In this document: piece by piece, positions 32,359 through 39,131 of the stretch
How the letters are laid out: every line of letters begins with the position of its first letter
Position numbering within the stretch: position 1 is the first letter of the stretch
From: JAKQHY01 sp034429475
GTDB lineage: Bacteria; Chloroflexota; Anaerolineae; B4-G1; SLSP01
NCBI GenBank assembly: GCA_034429475.1
Contig: DAOUGD010000134.1
Coordinates: forward strand, 1-39,131
Reading direction: 5' to 3'
DNA: 39,131 bases
Program-made: the position numbers and the translations under genes
Notes under the pieces: model-generated
What the model was told of the DNA's origin: nothing
What the model saw: only the letters and a program-made list of their open reading frames with translations
Database searches by the model: none

Positions 32359-35300
32359 TCAGATGACTTCCGAGGTCGGCAAGTCCTCCAACGCCAGCGA
32401 CAGAACCTGCGAGACGCCATCCTCGCCCATCGAAACCCCGTAGATGGTTTCCGCCACCTCGACGGTGCCGCGATTGTGGGTGATCACGATGAATTGCGTC
32501 TCGCGGGCCAAATCCTGCAACATCGCCCGGAAGCGCCCGACGTTGGCCTCGTCCAACATCGCGTCCACCTCATCCAACATACAGAACGGCGTCGGGCTGA
32601 CGCGCATCACGGCAAAGAGCAGCGCCACCGCCGTCAACGTGCGCTCGCCGCCGGAGAGCATCCCCAACCCCGACGTGCGTTTGCCCGGCGGGCGCGCGGT
32701 GATGTCCACCCCGGCCTGCCCCTCTTCGTCCGTCATCAATTCCAATTTCGCCGTCCCGCCATTAAACAGGATTTCAAAGATGCGCACAAATTCCGTCGAA
32801 ATCCCCTTGAACGTCGTGCGGAACGTCGTCTCCATCATCCCATCCAGCTCGGCGATCACTTGCTTGAGCTGCGCCGACGCCTTTTCCAAATCATCCATCT
32901 GCTCGCGCAAGAAGCGCCGCCGCTCCTCGACCTCGTCGTATTCCTCTTTTGCCGCCATATTGATCGGTTCCAGGCGGTGAATCTGCGTGCGCAGGTCGCG
33001 GATCTGGCGTTCCAAACCCTCCGGCAACTCCTGCACCACCGGCAGCGGCGACGCAATCGCCTCCAACGGCAACGGCTGCTGCGCCGACAGCGATTCCGGC
33101 AAGTCCCCCACGACGATCCCCAGCGCCTCCTCAATCTCGCGGCGCAGCGCCCGCAGTTGATCCTCGCGGCGGTTGGCCTCGACCTCGGCTTGGGATAAGC
33201 GCTGCTCCGCCTCGTGCAGCACCCGCCGGGTCTCCTGCTCCTGGGTTTCGTGCTCGGCCAGCGATTTTTCCAAGTCGGCCAATTGCGCTTCCAACGGCGG
33301 AATCTGCACGGCCAGCGCGTCGGCGGCGGCGCGCACTTCATCGTACCGCGCCTGCAATAGCTCGACCTGCGCCGCCAATCCCTGCCCTTCCTGCTCCAGG
33401 GAACCGATGCGCTGTTCCTGCGCCGCGATCTGCCGCTCCAAACGCAGCACTTCGCGCCGACGCGCCTCCAACAGTCCCCGGCGATTTTCGTGTTCTTGTT
33501 CCAACAAGGCCGCCTGCGTGCGACGGTCGGCCAACAGACGGGCCGTGTCATCGTCGGTCAACGCATCCAACTCGCCCCGCAGGACGCCAAGCTGCGCTTC
33601 GGCCTCGGCCAACGCGGTCTCCGCCGCCGCACACTCCTGCGTCAACCGGGCGCAGTCGGCTTCTAATCGCTCGCGCTCTTTCCCAGCGTCGGCGAGCAAA
33701 TTCTTCTGCCAGTCGCCCTCCTGGATGAGCTTATCCAACGCGCGCACTTCGCGGTCGAGCGCCTGCTCGGCCTCGCTGCGCCGCCGGGCGACACTGCGCC
33801 GGCGTTCCGTCAGGGCTTGCGCCTGCTGAAGCAACGTCTGCCCGCGCGTCTCACTCTCGCGCAGGGCGTCGCGCAAAGTACGCACTTCCGCCTCCGCTGC
33901 TTCGACTTGCGCCGGCAATTCGCGCCGGTCGCGCTCGCGGGCCAGCAACCCTTCGCCCTGCCCCTTGCCGCCCCCCGGAATCTCCCCGCCGGTCACGGCG
34001 CCGCCGGAGCGCACGATCTCCCCGTCCAGCGTCACGATGCGGAAGCTGCCTTGCAATTTGCGATAAAGTTGCCGCGCGGCGTCCAGGCTCTCCGCGATGG
34101 CGGTGCGCCCCAGGTGCAGCAGCACCGCCGGATGATAGCGCGGCGCATACTTGACCAACTCCGCCGCCACCCCCACGATGCCGGGGGAGCGCGGAATTTC
34201 CAACAGGGATGGCGGGCGCAGGGTATCCAACGGCAAGAAGGTAGCGCGTCCGGCGCGGCTGCGTTTGAGCCACTCGATGGCCGCCTGCGCATCCTCCCAC
34301 CGCTCGGCGACCACGTCCTGCATCTGCGCGCCCAGCGCCGTCTCGATAGCGCGGTCCAGTTCCGGCGGCGTTTGGATGATGGTCGCAAATGCGCCGCACA
34401 GTCCCGGCAATTCATTCTGCTCGGAGGCCTGCAACACGGCGCGCACCCCGGCGTACAGTCCGGCGCCCTCGGCGTGCAGTCGCTCCAACGCGGCCAGCCG
34501 CCCCGCGATCTGCTGCAATTCGGCCTGCTTGCGCCCCAACTCGCGGCGCAGACGCTCCGTTTCGGCGCGCGCCGCGTCCTGCGCCGCGTTGAGGTGCTCC
34601 GCTTCCACTTCGACGGCCTGCACCTCGGCCTCCAGCGCGTCCAACGCCTGGCGGGCCTGATCCACCGCCGCCTGGCGGGCGCGGCGCGTCTCGGCGGACG
34701 TGGCAAGGCCGGCCTCCAACTGGCGCACGCGCTGCGCCAACTGTTCCAGCCGCCCGGCGGTCTGTTCCAGGCGACTTTGACGGTCGGCCAACTGCCGGCG
34801 GCTTTCCAATGCCTGCGCCTGCGCCGCGCCCTGGCGGTTGAGGAGCGCCTGCCGCTGCCGCTCGATCTCGCGGTGCGCCACGTCGGCCTCCACTAAGTGC
34901 GCCTGCGCGGCCTGCACCTGTGTCTCCAAATCCGCCACTTCTTGCTGCAAGGTCGCCGCGTCCTGCTGTTCGGCGGTCAACGCCGCGCGCAGCGGCGTCA
35001 GCGTGGTGCGGCTTTCCTCCTGGCGCACGTCCAACTGCCGCTGATGTTCGCGCGCGACGGCCAGTTCGCGCTGGCGACGCTCCGCCTCGGTGTGCTGCGC
35101 GCTGCTTTCCCGGTGCAAGTCGGCCAGGGAGGCGCGCAGTTCGGCGATCTGCTGGCGCAACGCGAGGATGTTGGTCGTCACTTTGTCCGACGACTCCGTG
35201 CGCTGCAAAGCCTGCTTTTCCCGGTAGACGACGCGCTGCCGCGCCTGTTCCAGGTCGGCGACGGCGTGGCTCCACCGGTAGCCATACCAGACGCGCAGCG

Positions 35301-35976
35301 TCTCCATCAGCTCTTTGGTCAAGGCGATGTGCTGTTCGGCGCGCTCGGCCTGCCGCTTGAGGCGGCGCAGACGCGGTTCGATTTCGCTGAGGATGTCGTA
35401 CACGCGCTCCAAATTGTGCTGCGTCTCGTCCAGGCGGTGAACGGCGTCCTCACGGCGGTTGCGGTACGGCGCGATCCCGGCGGCCTGCTCGAACAGCGCC
35501 AGGCGCTCTTTCGGGCGCAGGGAAAGCACCTGATCCACCAGCCCTTGTCCGATGATGAGGTACGCATCGCGCCCCAGTCCGGCGCGATCCAACAGGTCGC
35601 GTAAGTCCATCAGGCGGACTTTGGCGCCGTTGAGCAAATAGTCGGTCTTGCCATCGCGGTACGTGCGGCGCTCGATGGTGACTTCCGCGAAATCTACCGG
35701 AAGCCAACCGTCATGATTGTCAAAGGTAATGGCGGCGCGCGCCATCCCGGCGCGCGCGCGTTTCTTGCCGCCGGCGAAAATCATGTCTTCGCCGCTGTGG
35801 CCGCGGATCGCCGTCATGCGCTGTTCGCCCAGCACCCAGCGGACAGCATCGGCCACGTTGCTCTTACCGCTGCCATTCGGCCCGACAATGGCCGTCACAC
35901 CGGTGGGGTAAAGAAAAAGTTGAGGGTCGGCAAAGGATTTGAAACCCTGTACTTCGAGTTGTTTAAATTTAGGCAT
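32359..35976 (-). CDS. smc: SMC, chromosome condensation ATPase
   Basis: SMC dimers extrude DNA loops and organise the chromosome with ScpA/ScpB. The 1205-aa protein has the N-terminal Walker A GPNGSGKSN (32-40), two long coiled coils, a hinge near 515-640 (GLCGAFATIIQ...SGGAVTGGEIPGG), and the C-terminal LSGGE signature (1107-1111) with Walker B FCMLDEVDA (1131-1139). The length is normal. The start MPKFKQLEVQGFKSF is typical, although no clear ribosome site precedes ATG 35976. scpA and scpB are not adjacent. Upstream genes are a CDP-alcohol phosphatidyltransferase and an unknown protein, likely in one transcript. Confidence 0.98.
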   Translation of the reverse strand: MPKFKQLEVQGFKSFADPQLFLYPTGVTAIVGPNGSGKSNVADAVRWVLGEQRMTAIRGHSGEDMIFAGGKKRARAGMARAAITFDNHDGWLPVDFAEVTIERRTYRDGKTDYLLNGAKVRLMDLRDLLDRAGLGRDAYLIIGQGLVDQVLSLRPKERLALFEQAAGIAPYRNRREDAVHRLDETQHNLERVYDILSEIEPRLRRLKRQAERAEQHIALTKELMETLRVWYGYRWSHAVADLEQARQRVVYREKQALQRTESSDKVTTNILALRQQIAELRASLADLHRESSAQHTEAERRQRELAVAREHQRQLDVRQEESRTTLTPLRAALTAEQQDAATLQQEVADLETQVQAAQAHLVEADVAHREIERQRQALLNRQGAAQAQALESRRQLADRQSRLEQTAGRLEQLAQRVRQLEAGLATSAETRRARQAAVDQARQALDALEAEVQAVEVEAEHLNAAQDAARAETERLRRELGRKQAELQQIAGRLAALERLHAEGAGLYAGVRAVLQASEQNELPGLCGAFATIIQTPPELDRAIETALGAQMQDVVAERWEDAQAAIEWLKRSRAGRATFLPLDTLRPPSLLEIPRSPGIVGVAAELVKYAPRYHPAVLLHLGRTAIAESLDAARQLYRKLQGSFRIVTLDGEIVRSGGAVTGGEIPGGGKGQGEGLLARERDRRELPAQVEAAEAEVRTLRDALRESETRGQTLLQQAQALTERRRSVARRRSEAEQALDREVRALDKLIQEGDWQKNLLADAGKERERLEADCARLTQECAAAETALAEAEAQLGVLRGELDALTDDDTARLLADRRTQAALLEQEHENRRGLLEARRREVLRLERQIAAQEQRIGSLEQEGQGLAAQVELLQARYDEVRAAADALAVQIPPLEAQLADLEKSLAEHETQEQETRRVLHEAEQRLSQAEVEANRREDQLRALRREIEEALGIVVGDLPESLSAQQPLPLEAIASPLPVVQELPEGLERQIRDLRTQIHRLEPINMAAKEEYDEVEERRRFLREQMDDLEKASAQLKQVIAELDGMMETTFRTTFKGISTEFVRIFEILFNGGTAKLELMTDEEGQAGVDITARPPGKRTSGLGMLSGGERTLTAVALLFAVMRVSPTPFCMLDEVDAMLDEANVGRFRAMLQDLARETQFIVITHNRGTVEVAETIYGVSMGEDGVSQVLSLALEDLPTSEVI

Positions 35977-36027
35977 AGTTCAAAATTGCGTTGGGGATCA
36001 GGAATTGGAAGTCAGAGGAAAAGCTGG

Positions 36028-36630
36028 CTAACTTGAGCCGGTAGAATCGCTTAAAATGCGCGGCGCCTCAACAAGGACCGGAATCCCGCGCACCAGGCAA
36101 AGAGTAAACGACAACCACACAGAAATTTGCGCTATTACCGTCGCCACGCCGGCCAGTGTATGCTGCGCGGCAGTCAATCCATACGCCAGCGCCAGGAAGA
36201 AGAAGGCGAAACCTTTCGCTATCGCGTAGGTTGATCGGAAAAGCGGGGATTTAACCATAAAACGCCCCACCTTGGAACGCATCAAGTCGAAGGGGGAAAC
36301 ACCTCTGGAAGGGGCGACCGCGCGCACTGCATCCACGAATGTCCCACGCGCCAGCACGACCAATGGAATGAGGATCGGAATCAAATCAAGGTCGGCGTAC
36401 ACCACCCACAAGACAAGTTCTACTGTGCGGTCGGCGGCAATGTCCAAAACACTCCCTAACAGAGAAGTCTCGCCCCGACGGCGCGCAACATAGCCATCCA
36501 AAGAATCCATCACAATCAACACAATGTTCAGGAACGCGGCGATCACACGCGGCGCAGGATCGGGCAAGTAAAGCAAGAGCACAACAATCACCAACAATGG
36601 GATTCGTGAAAGCGTAATCAAATTCGCCAT
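36028..36630 (-). CDS. CDP-alcohol phosphatidyltransferase
   Basis: This membrane enzyme moves a phosphatidyl (or similar) group from CDP-diacylglycerol to an alcohol in phospholipid synthesis. The 200-aa product contains the full family signature D-G-x2-A-R-x8-G-x3-D-x3-D, read as DGYVARRRGETSLLGSVLD followed by IAAD, and about five to six hydrophobic segments. GAAGGAAGAACT precedes ATG 36630. Phosphatidylglycerophosphate synthase (PgsA-like) or inositol-phosphate phosphatidyltransferase are both possible; the sequence does not separate them by eye. It starts 43 bp after the unknown gene and is 51 bp from smc. Confidence 0.92.
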   Translation of the reverse strand: MANLITLSRIPLLVIVVLLLYLPDPAPRVIAAFLNIVLIVMDSLDGYVARRRGETSLLGSVLDIAADRTVELVLWVVYADLDLIPILIPLVVLARGTFVDAVRAVAPSRGVSPFDLMRSKVGRFMVKSPLFRSTYAIAKGFAFFFLALAYGLTAAQHTLAGVATVIAQISVWLSFTLCLVRGIPVLVEAPRILSDSTGSS

Positions 36631-36673
36631 AGTTCTTCCTTCAAGAATAGTATACTTTGGGGCATTCATCCCA

Positions 36674-37333
36674 TCAGAAGTGCAGTTCATTCTCTCGCAA
36701 CAGGCTTTGTAACCCGCGCAGGGCCAGCACGGGACGCAGTTTCGCATCTTCAGGCAAGTCATCCGCCAAAAATTCGACCCAGGGTTGCGCCCTCAAATTC
36801 GCCAGGTCCCAATCCGCCGGCGCTAAGAAGTCGCCCAGCGCCGCTCGCTGAACCTTCAGCACCCCCGCCCGTCGTGAGTCGCCCCGCCAACGGTGAAACG
36901 ACATCAGGTAAACTGCCTGTACCAGGGCGTCAGGGATGTCGTCTCCTCCGCCCAGACGCGGCGGCGTCAGAATCAACAAATAAGGCATTGCTAATTCGAC
37001 CGGCTCCAACATCGTGACCTGGTGATTTTCATCCAAAATGTAAGTTTTTCCGATGGAGACCAGGGACGTATCACAACACCATTCATTCCGCAAGTAACGA
37101 GACAAAACGCGCACAGGCAAATTATGGGGATCAGGCTGGACCTTAACTGTCCCTACCCCGACGGCGGACTTTCCTCCCGGCAATCGTCCCCACATACGCG
37201 CTTCACTGATTTCAAAGTAGAAGGCTGTATCATCACAGACAATAGCCGATAACGCAATCAGCCGCAGGGAACGTGCTTTCAAAGCAGCCGTTTCCTCACG
37301 AGAAAACTGCGGGAATACCTCAAACAGATTCAT
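36674..37333 (-). CDS. Conserved-looking protein of unknown function (219 aa)
   Basis: A good GGGGAG site before ATG 37333, an extended -10 promoter and protein-like composition support a real gene. The product is soluble (no TM or signal peptide). Segments such as MWGRLPGGKSAVGVGTVKVQP, EPVELAMPYLLILTPPRLGGG, and a Leu-rich C-terminus (LALRGLQSLL) are visible. The LPGGK stretch recalls a Nudix start, but the Nudix box (GxExxxxxxxExxEE) is absent. No function is assigned. It appears to be the first gene of the transcript containing the phosphatidyltransferase and smc. Confidence 0.8.
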   Translation of the reverse strand: MNLFEVFPQFSREETAALKARSLRLIALSAIVCDDTAFYFEISEARMWGRLPGGKSAVGVGTVKVQPDPHNLPVRVLSRYLRNEWCCDTSLVSIGKTYILDENHQVTMLEPVELAMPYLLILTPPRLGGGDDIPDALVQAVYLMSFHRWRGDSRRAGVLKVQRAALGDFLAPADWDLANLRAQPWVEFLADDLPEDAKLRPVLALRGLQSLLRENELHF

Positions 37334-37382
37334 AACTCCCCAACCTGACTTTGCTCAGAACCGAATCCCCCATACTCGAAGT

Positions 37383-37388
37383 ATTATA
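37383..37388 (-). promoter_or_regulatory. Extended -10 promoter of the 219-aa gene
   Basis: Minus strand TGGTATAAT contains a perfect TATAAT preceded by TGn. The -35 region is poor, as is usual for extended -10 promoters. It lies between the terminator at 37424-37453 and ATG 37333. Confidence 0.55.
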
Positions 37389-37423
37389 CCATGCACGACT
37401 TTTTTACATCTGACGATTAGAAC

Positions 37424-37453
37424 AAAAAAACGTGGGATGATCTCATCCCACGT
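37424..37453 (-). terminator. Rho-independent terminator of the cNMP-binding gene
   Basis: ACGTGGGATGA and TCATCCCACGT (37430-37440 and 37443-37453) form an 11-bp perfect stem with a tight loop, followed on the minus strand by seven T (37424-37430). It lies about 45 bp after the stop at 37497. Confidence 0.9.
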
Positions 37454-37496
37454 ATTACATCCCGCATATCCTACCGCCGATCCTAGCGCCAAATAG

Positions 37497-37991
37497 TTAT
37501 CGTCTGGGGCGCGCCTCCCAAAGCAACTGCTCGCGCAACATCAAGTCGGTATTCCGAATCTTGAATGCCAGATCGCTGGCAATGTTCCGCATCAATAAAT
37601 AACCAAATTGATGGTTTTCCTCACAAAGACGAATCAGATCATCACGGCTGATGGCTTGCAACATGGTTCCATCCGCCGAAGCGCGCGCTGAAGCCGAACG
37701 CATTCCCCGATCAACCAGGCCAATCTCCCCAAAAGTTTGACCCGGCCACAGGTTTGCAATAATCGCCGGCTGCACCGCGGAAGGATCCGGGCCTAGCAAG
37801 CTAGGATCAATGATAATTTCAACAATTCCCTCGGTGATAATAAACAGTTCATCACTAGGGGTATTTTCCTTTACAATGATATCCCCCTTCTTGAAAACCT
37901 GCTCTCGACAGACGCCCGCCACTTTCTCTAAATTTTCTTTGGGAATCCCATAAAAAATATCCACTTGACGCAAAACACTTAGTAATTGCAT
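37497..37991 (-). CDS. Cyclic-nucleotide-binding-domain protein (single domain)
   Basis: The 164-aa protein is a stand-alone Crp-type cNMP-binding fold: FKKGDIIVKENTPSDELFIITEG, then the phosphate-binding cassette GQTFGEIGLVDRGMRSASARA with the expected FGE and Arg-Ser-Ala, and a closing ISRDDLIRLCEENHQFGYLLMRNIA helix. There is no helix-turn-helix or kinase domain, so it is not a CRP transcription factor; it may signal through a protein partner. GGGAGGATTCT precedes ATG 37991. It has its own promoter (38080-38107) and terminator, and so is monocistronic. Whether it binds cAMP, cGMP or nothing cannot be told. Confidence 0.9.
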   Translation of the reverse strand: MQLLSVLRQVDIFYGIPKENLEKVAGVCREQVFKKGDIIVKENTPSDELFIITEGIVEIIIDPSLLGPDPSAVQPAIIANLWPGQTFGEIGLVDRGMRSASARASADGTMLQAISRDDLIRLCEENHQFGYLLMRNIASDLAFKIRNTDLMLREQLLWEARPRR

Positions 37992-38079
37992 AGAATCCTC
38001 CCAAACTTCCTAGAGCAAATAATCCTTGAGAAATATTTGATAACAACCAAAGAATCGACAAACTCCAATCTGGGGACAG

Positions 38080-38107
38080 AGTATAACGCAATTGGCAGTG
38101 AAGTCAA
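38080..38107 (-). promoter_or_regulatory. Sigma70-type promoter of the cNMP-binding gene
   Basis: Minus strand TTGACT (38102-38107), 16 bp, TATACT (38080-38085). This is the best consensus match in the window, with a leader of about 80 nt to ATG 37991. Confidence 0.7.
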
Positions 38108-38125
38108 AAACGTTCATCCAGGTCT

Positions 38126-38878
38126 CTATTCTACAGAAATCTCCACCCGTTCCGTATCGCGTTCATCAACAATATCCACCCAATGGCCCACTTCGCCACG
38201 ACTGAGCAGAGCTTCCAAATCTTTCGTGTCCAACCCCTCAATACCGGCAATACTACCCCCAGCCCGCAATCCTGCCTTCACCAAACCTATGGGCAATGTC
38301 ACATTCACTCGCGTCCGTCCCGTATCCATGTCCGTCACGCGGATACGCACCCAACGCGGACGACGTTGCACACGCAATTTGCTTTCTTGCTCGCCCAAGG
38401 CCGTCAACATACGGGTAGCGTCATCCACCGTAATTTTGCCATCCTGTAAAATCTCCAGAATCTTACGGCGCTCTTCCTGCATACCTCGACCTGAACAAGT
38501 TGATCCCACAGTCCCGGTTTCCCAAGAACGAGCAGTTGGAGCATAGCTCCCGGTTTGTTGCTGTTCATAATTCAGCCGAAGTTCTTCCAAGGTTTCCCGC
38601 AAACGCTCCTGTCTCTCCGTATACAATTCCATCCGCAGTCCCATATACTCTTTCTTTGCCATGAGTTGCTCCAACCGTACAGTCAGGCTTTCACGCTGAT
38701 CGGGGAGACCCTCTTCAGCACCTAGTTCTGTCTCAATAACTGCAATTTCAGCCTCAAGTCGCGCCATTTCAGTCTTCAGTTCCATGACGTCCGGGATCTC
38801 CGCTAACTTCTGCTGCAATTGCAGCATTTTTTTCTCCAGCTTATCTTTAATTCGTGCTCCCACATCCCAATTGGACAT
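38126..38878 (-). CDS. Coiled-coil protein with SHOCT-like domain
   Basis: The 250-aa product begins with a long coiled coil (about 8-105: KLEKKMLQLQQKLAEI, LKTEMARLEAEIAVIETEL) and a flexible Gly/Ser/Thr link. Then comes the short helical EERRKILEILQDGKITVDDA, typical of SHOCT-like domains in YvlB-type proteins, and a beta-rich tail (WVRIRVTDMDTGRTRVNVTLP, LVKAGLRAGGSIAGIEG). GGGGAG precedes ATG 38878. YvlB/LiaX-like proteins are linked to envelope stress in Firmicutes; whether that applies here is inference. It is the first protein gene downstream of the rRNA terminator. Confidence 0.85.
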   Translation of the reverse strand: MSNWDVGARIKDKLEKKMLQLQQKLAEIPDVMELKTEMARLEAEIAVIETELGAEEGLPDQRESLTVRLEQLMAKKEYMGLRMELYTERQERLRETLEELRLNYEQQQTGSYAPTARSWETGTVGSTCSGRGMQEERRKILEILQDGKITVDDATRMLTALGEQESKLRVQRRPRWVRIRVTDMDTGRTRVNVTLPIGLVKAGLRAGGSIAGIEGLDTKDLEALLSRGEVGHWVDIVDERDTERVEISVE

Positions 38879-38940
38879 ACAAAAACTCCCCAGAGTAAAC
38901 GGGTGAATGGCCTTCCTCAAAGGCACCAGAATTCACTTTC

Positions 38941-38946
38941 ATTATA
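38941..38946 (-). promoter_or_regulatory. -10 box upstream of the SHOCT-like gene
   Basis: Minus strand TATAAT lies 63 bp before ATG 38878. The -35 position falls in the T-rich tail of the rRNA terminator and does not match TTGACA well. Confidence 0.4.
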
Positions 38947-38958
38947 GACCCAATTTAA

Positions 38959-38993
38959 AAACGAAAAATCTCCGGTTTTGATAACCAGAGATT
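38959..38993 (-). terminator. Terminator of the rRNA transcript
   Basis: On the minus strand AATCTC-T-GGTT, short loop, AACC-G-GAGATT forms an 11-bp stem with one mismatch and is followed by TTT-CG-TTTTT. It lies about 30 bp after the 5S rRNA 3' end. Confidence 0.8.
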
Positions 38994-39021
38994 CTATAAA
39001 AGTCTTTAAAACAGGACGAAG

Positions 39022-39131
39022 TTCCTTGGCAATGACCTACTCTCCCAGAGGGCTGCCCCTCCAGTACCATCGGCGCTGGCGGACTTAACTGCCGGGTTCG
39101 AGATGGAACCGGGTGTACCTCCGCCGCTCCA
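39022..39131 (-). rRNA. rrf: 5S ribosomal RNA (5' end cut by the window edge)
   Basis: The minus strand carries the conserved 5S core GGTTCCATCTCGAACCCGGCAGTTAAG, then GCGCCGATGGTACTG and GGGAGAGTAGGTC, and ends with CATTGCCAAGGAA. The last bases should pair with the missing 5' end (expected to resemble TTCCTTGG). About 110 of an expected ~117 nt are present. The 23S and 16S genes presumably lie beyond the right edge. Confidence 0.95.

Noticed and set aside
35977..36027. Another heptamer array before smc
   Set aside because: GGGGATC, AGGAATT, GGAAGTC, AGAGGAA can be read as 7-mers but copies are too diverged to be sure.
36674..37333. Nudix hydrolase
   Set aside because: LPGGK is suggestive but the Nudix box with its glutamates is missing.

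Overview
The window is almost entirely one-directional: every confident gene is on the minus strand, so transcription runs from the right edge to the left. The only plus-strand coding sign is a short tail at 1-105. The base composition is moderately GC-rich. A CheC/CheD-type chemotaxis set without CheZ, chemoreceptors with stacked HAMP units, and intergenic 7- and 9-bp repeat arrays point to a Chloroflexota bacterium, perhaps Anaerolineae-like. That assignment is inference; no 16S or full ribosomal-protein gene is present.

Layout from left to right. (1) 177-17909 is one long chemotaxis operon. Read in transcription order it encodes a 52-aa one-TM protein, a ParA-type ATPase, a CheW with a long acidic N-terminal extension, four chemoreceptors (MCPs), CheW, CheA, CheC, CheD, CheY, CheB and CheR. 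Most neighbours overlap by ATGA/GTGA or sit 1-2 nt apart. A good sigma70-type promoter (18016-18044) with a 16-nt perfect palindrome at its start site precedes the operon. (2) 18092-23217 holds a terminator, pseudouridine-5'-phosphate glycosidase (PsuG), an M20/YgeY-like hydrolase, a polyprenyl-phosphate sugar transferase, a glycosyltransferase, and a very small (27-aa) hydrophobic ORF closed by its own terminator. (3) 23347-32132 encodes an iron-type alcohol dehydrogenase, an NAD-dependent epimerase-like protein, an AarF/UbiB kinase-like protein, a 1155-aa multi-centre flavin/iron-sulfur oxidoreductase fusion and an orphan histidine kinase. (4) 32359-37333 encodes SMC, a CDP-alcohol phosphatidyltransferase and an unknown protein. 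(5) 37497-39131 encodes a cyclic-nucleotide-binding-domain protein, a coiled-coil/SHOCT-like protein, and the 3' part of a 5S rRNA cut by the window edge.

Two things stand out. First, the operon pairs ParA with an extended CheW, a layout like the Vibrio ParC/ParP pair that positions chemoreceptor arrays; here a small membrane protein leads the operon. Second, between about 19 and 32.4 kb there are at least ten short-unit repeat arrays. Some are 7-mers; others are 9-mers built as three copies, a loop, and three inverted copies. Three of the 7-mer arrays lie in frame inside the 1155-aa oxidoreductase gene, at apparent domain linkers, and two others include gene ends. The chemotaxis operon and the 33-39 kb part are nearly free of them.

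Coordinates, motifs and repeats were read by eye from the sequence. Family names rest on motif recognition; no database search was possible.
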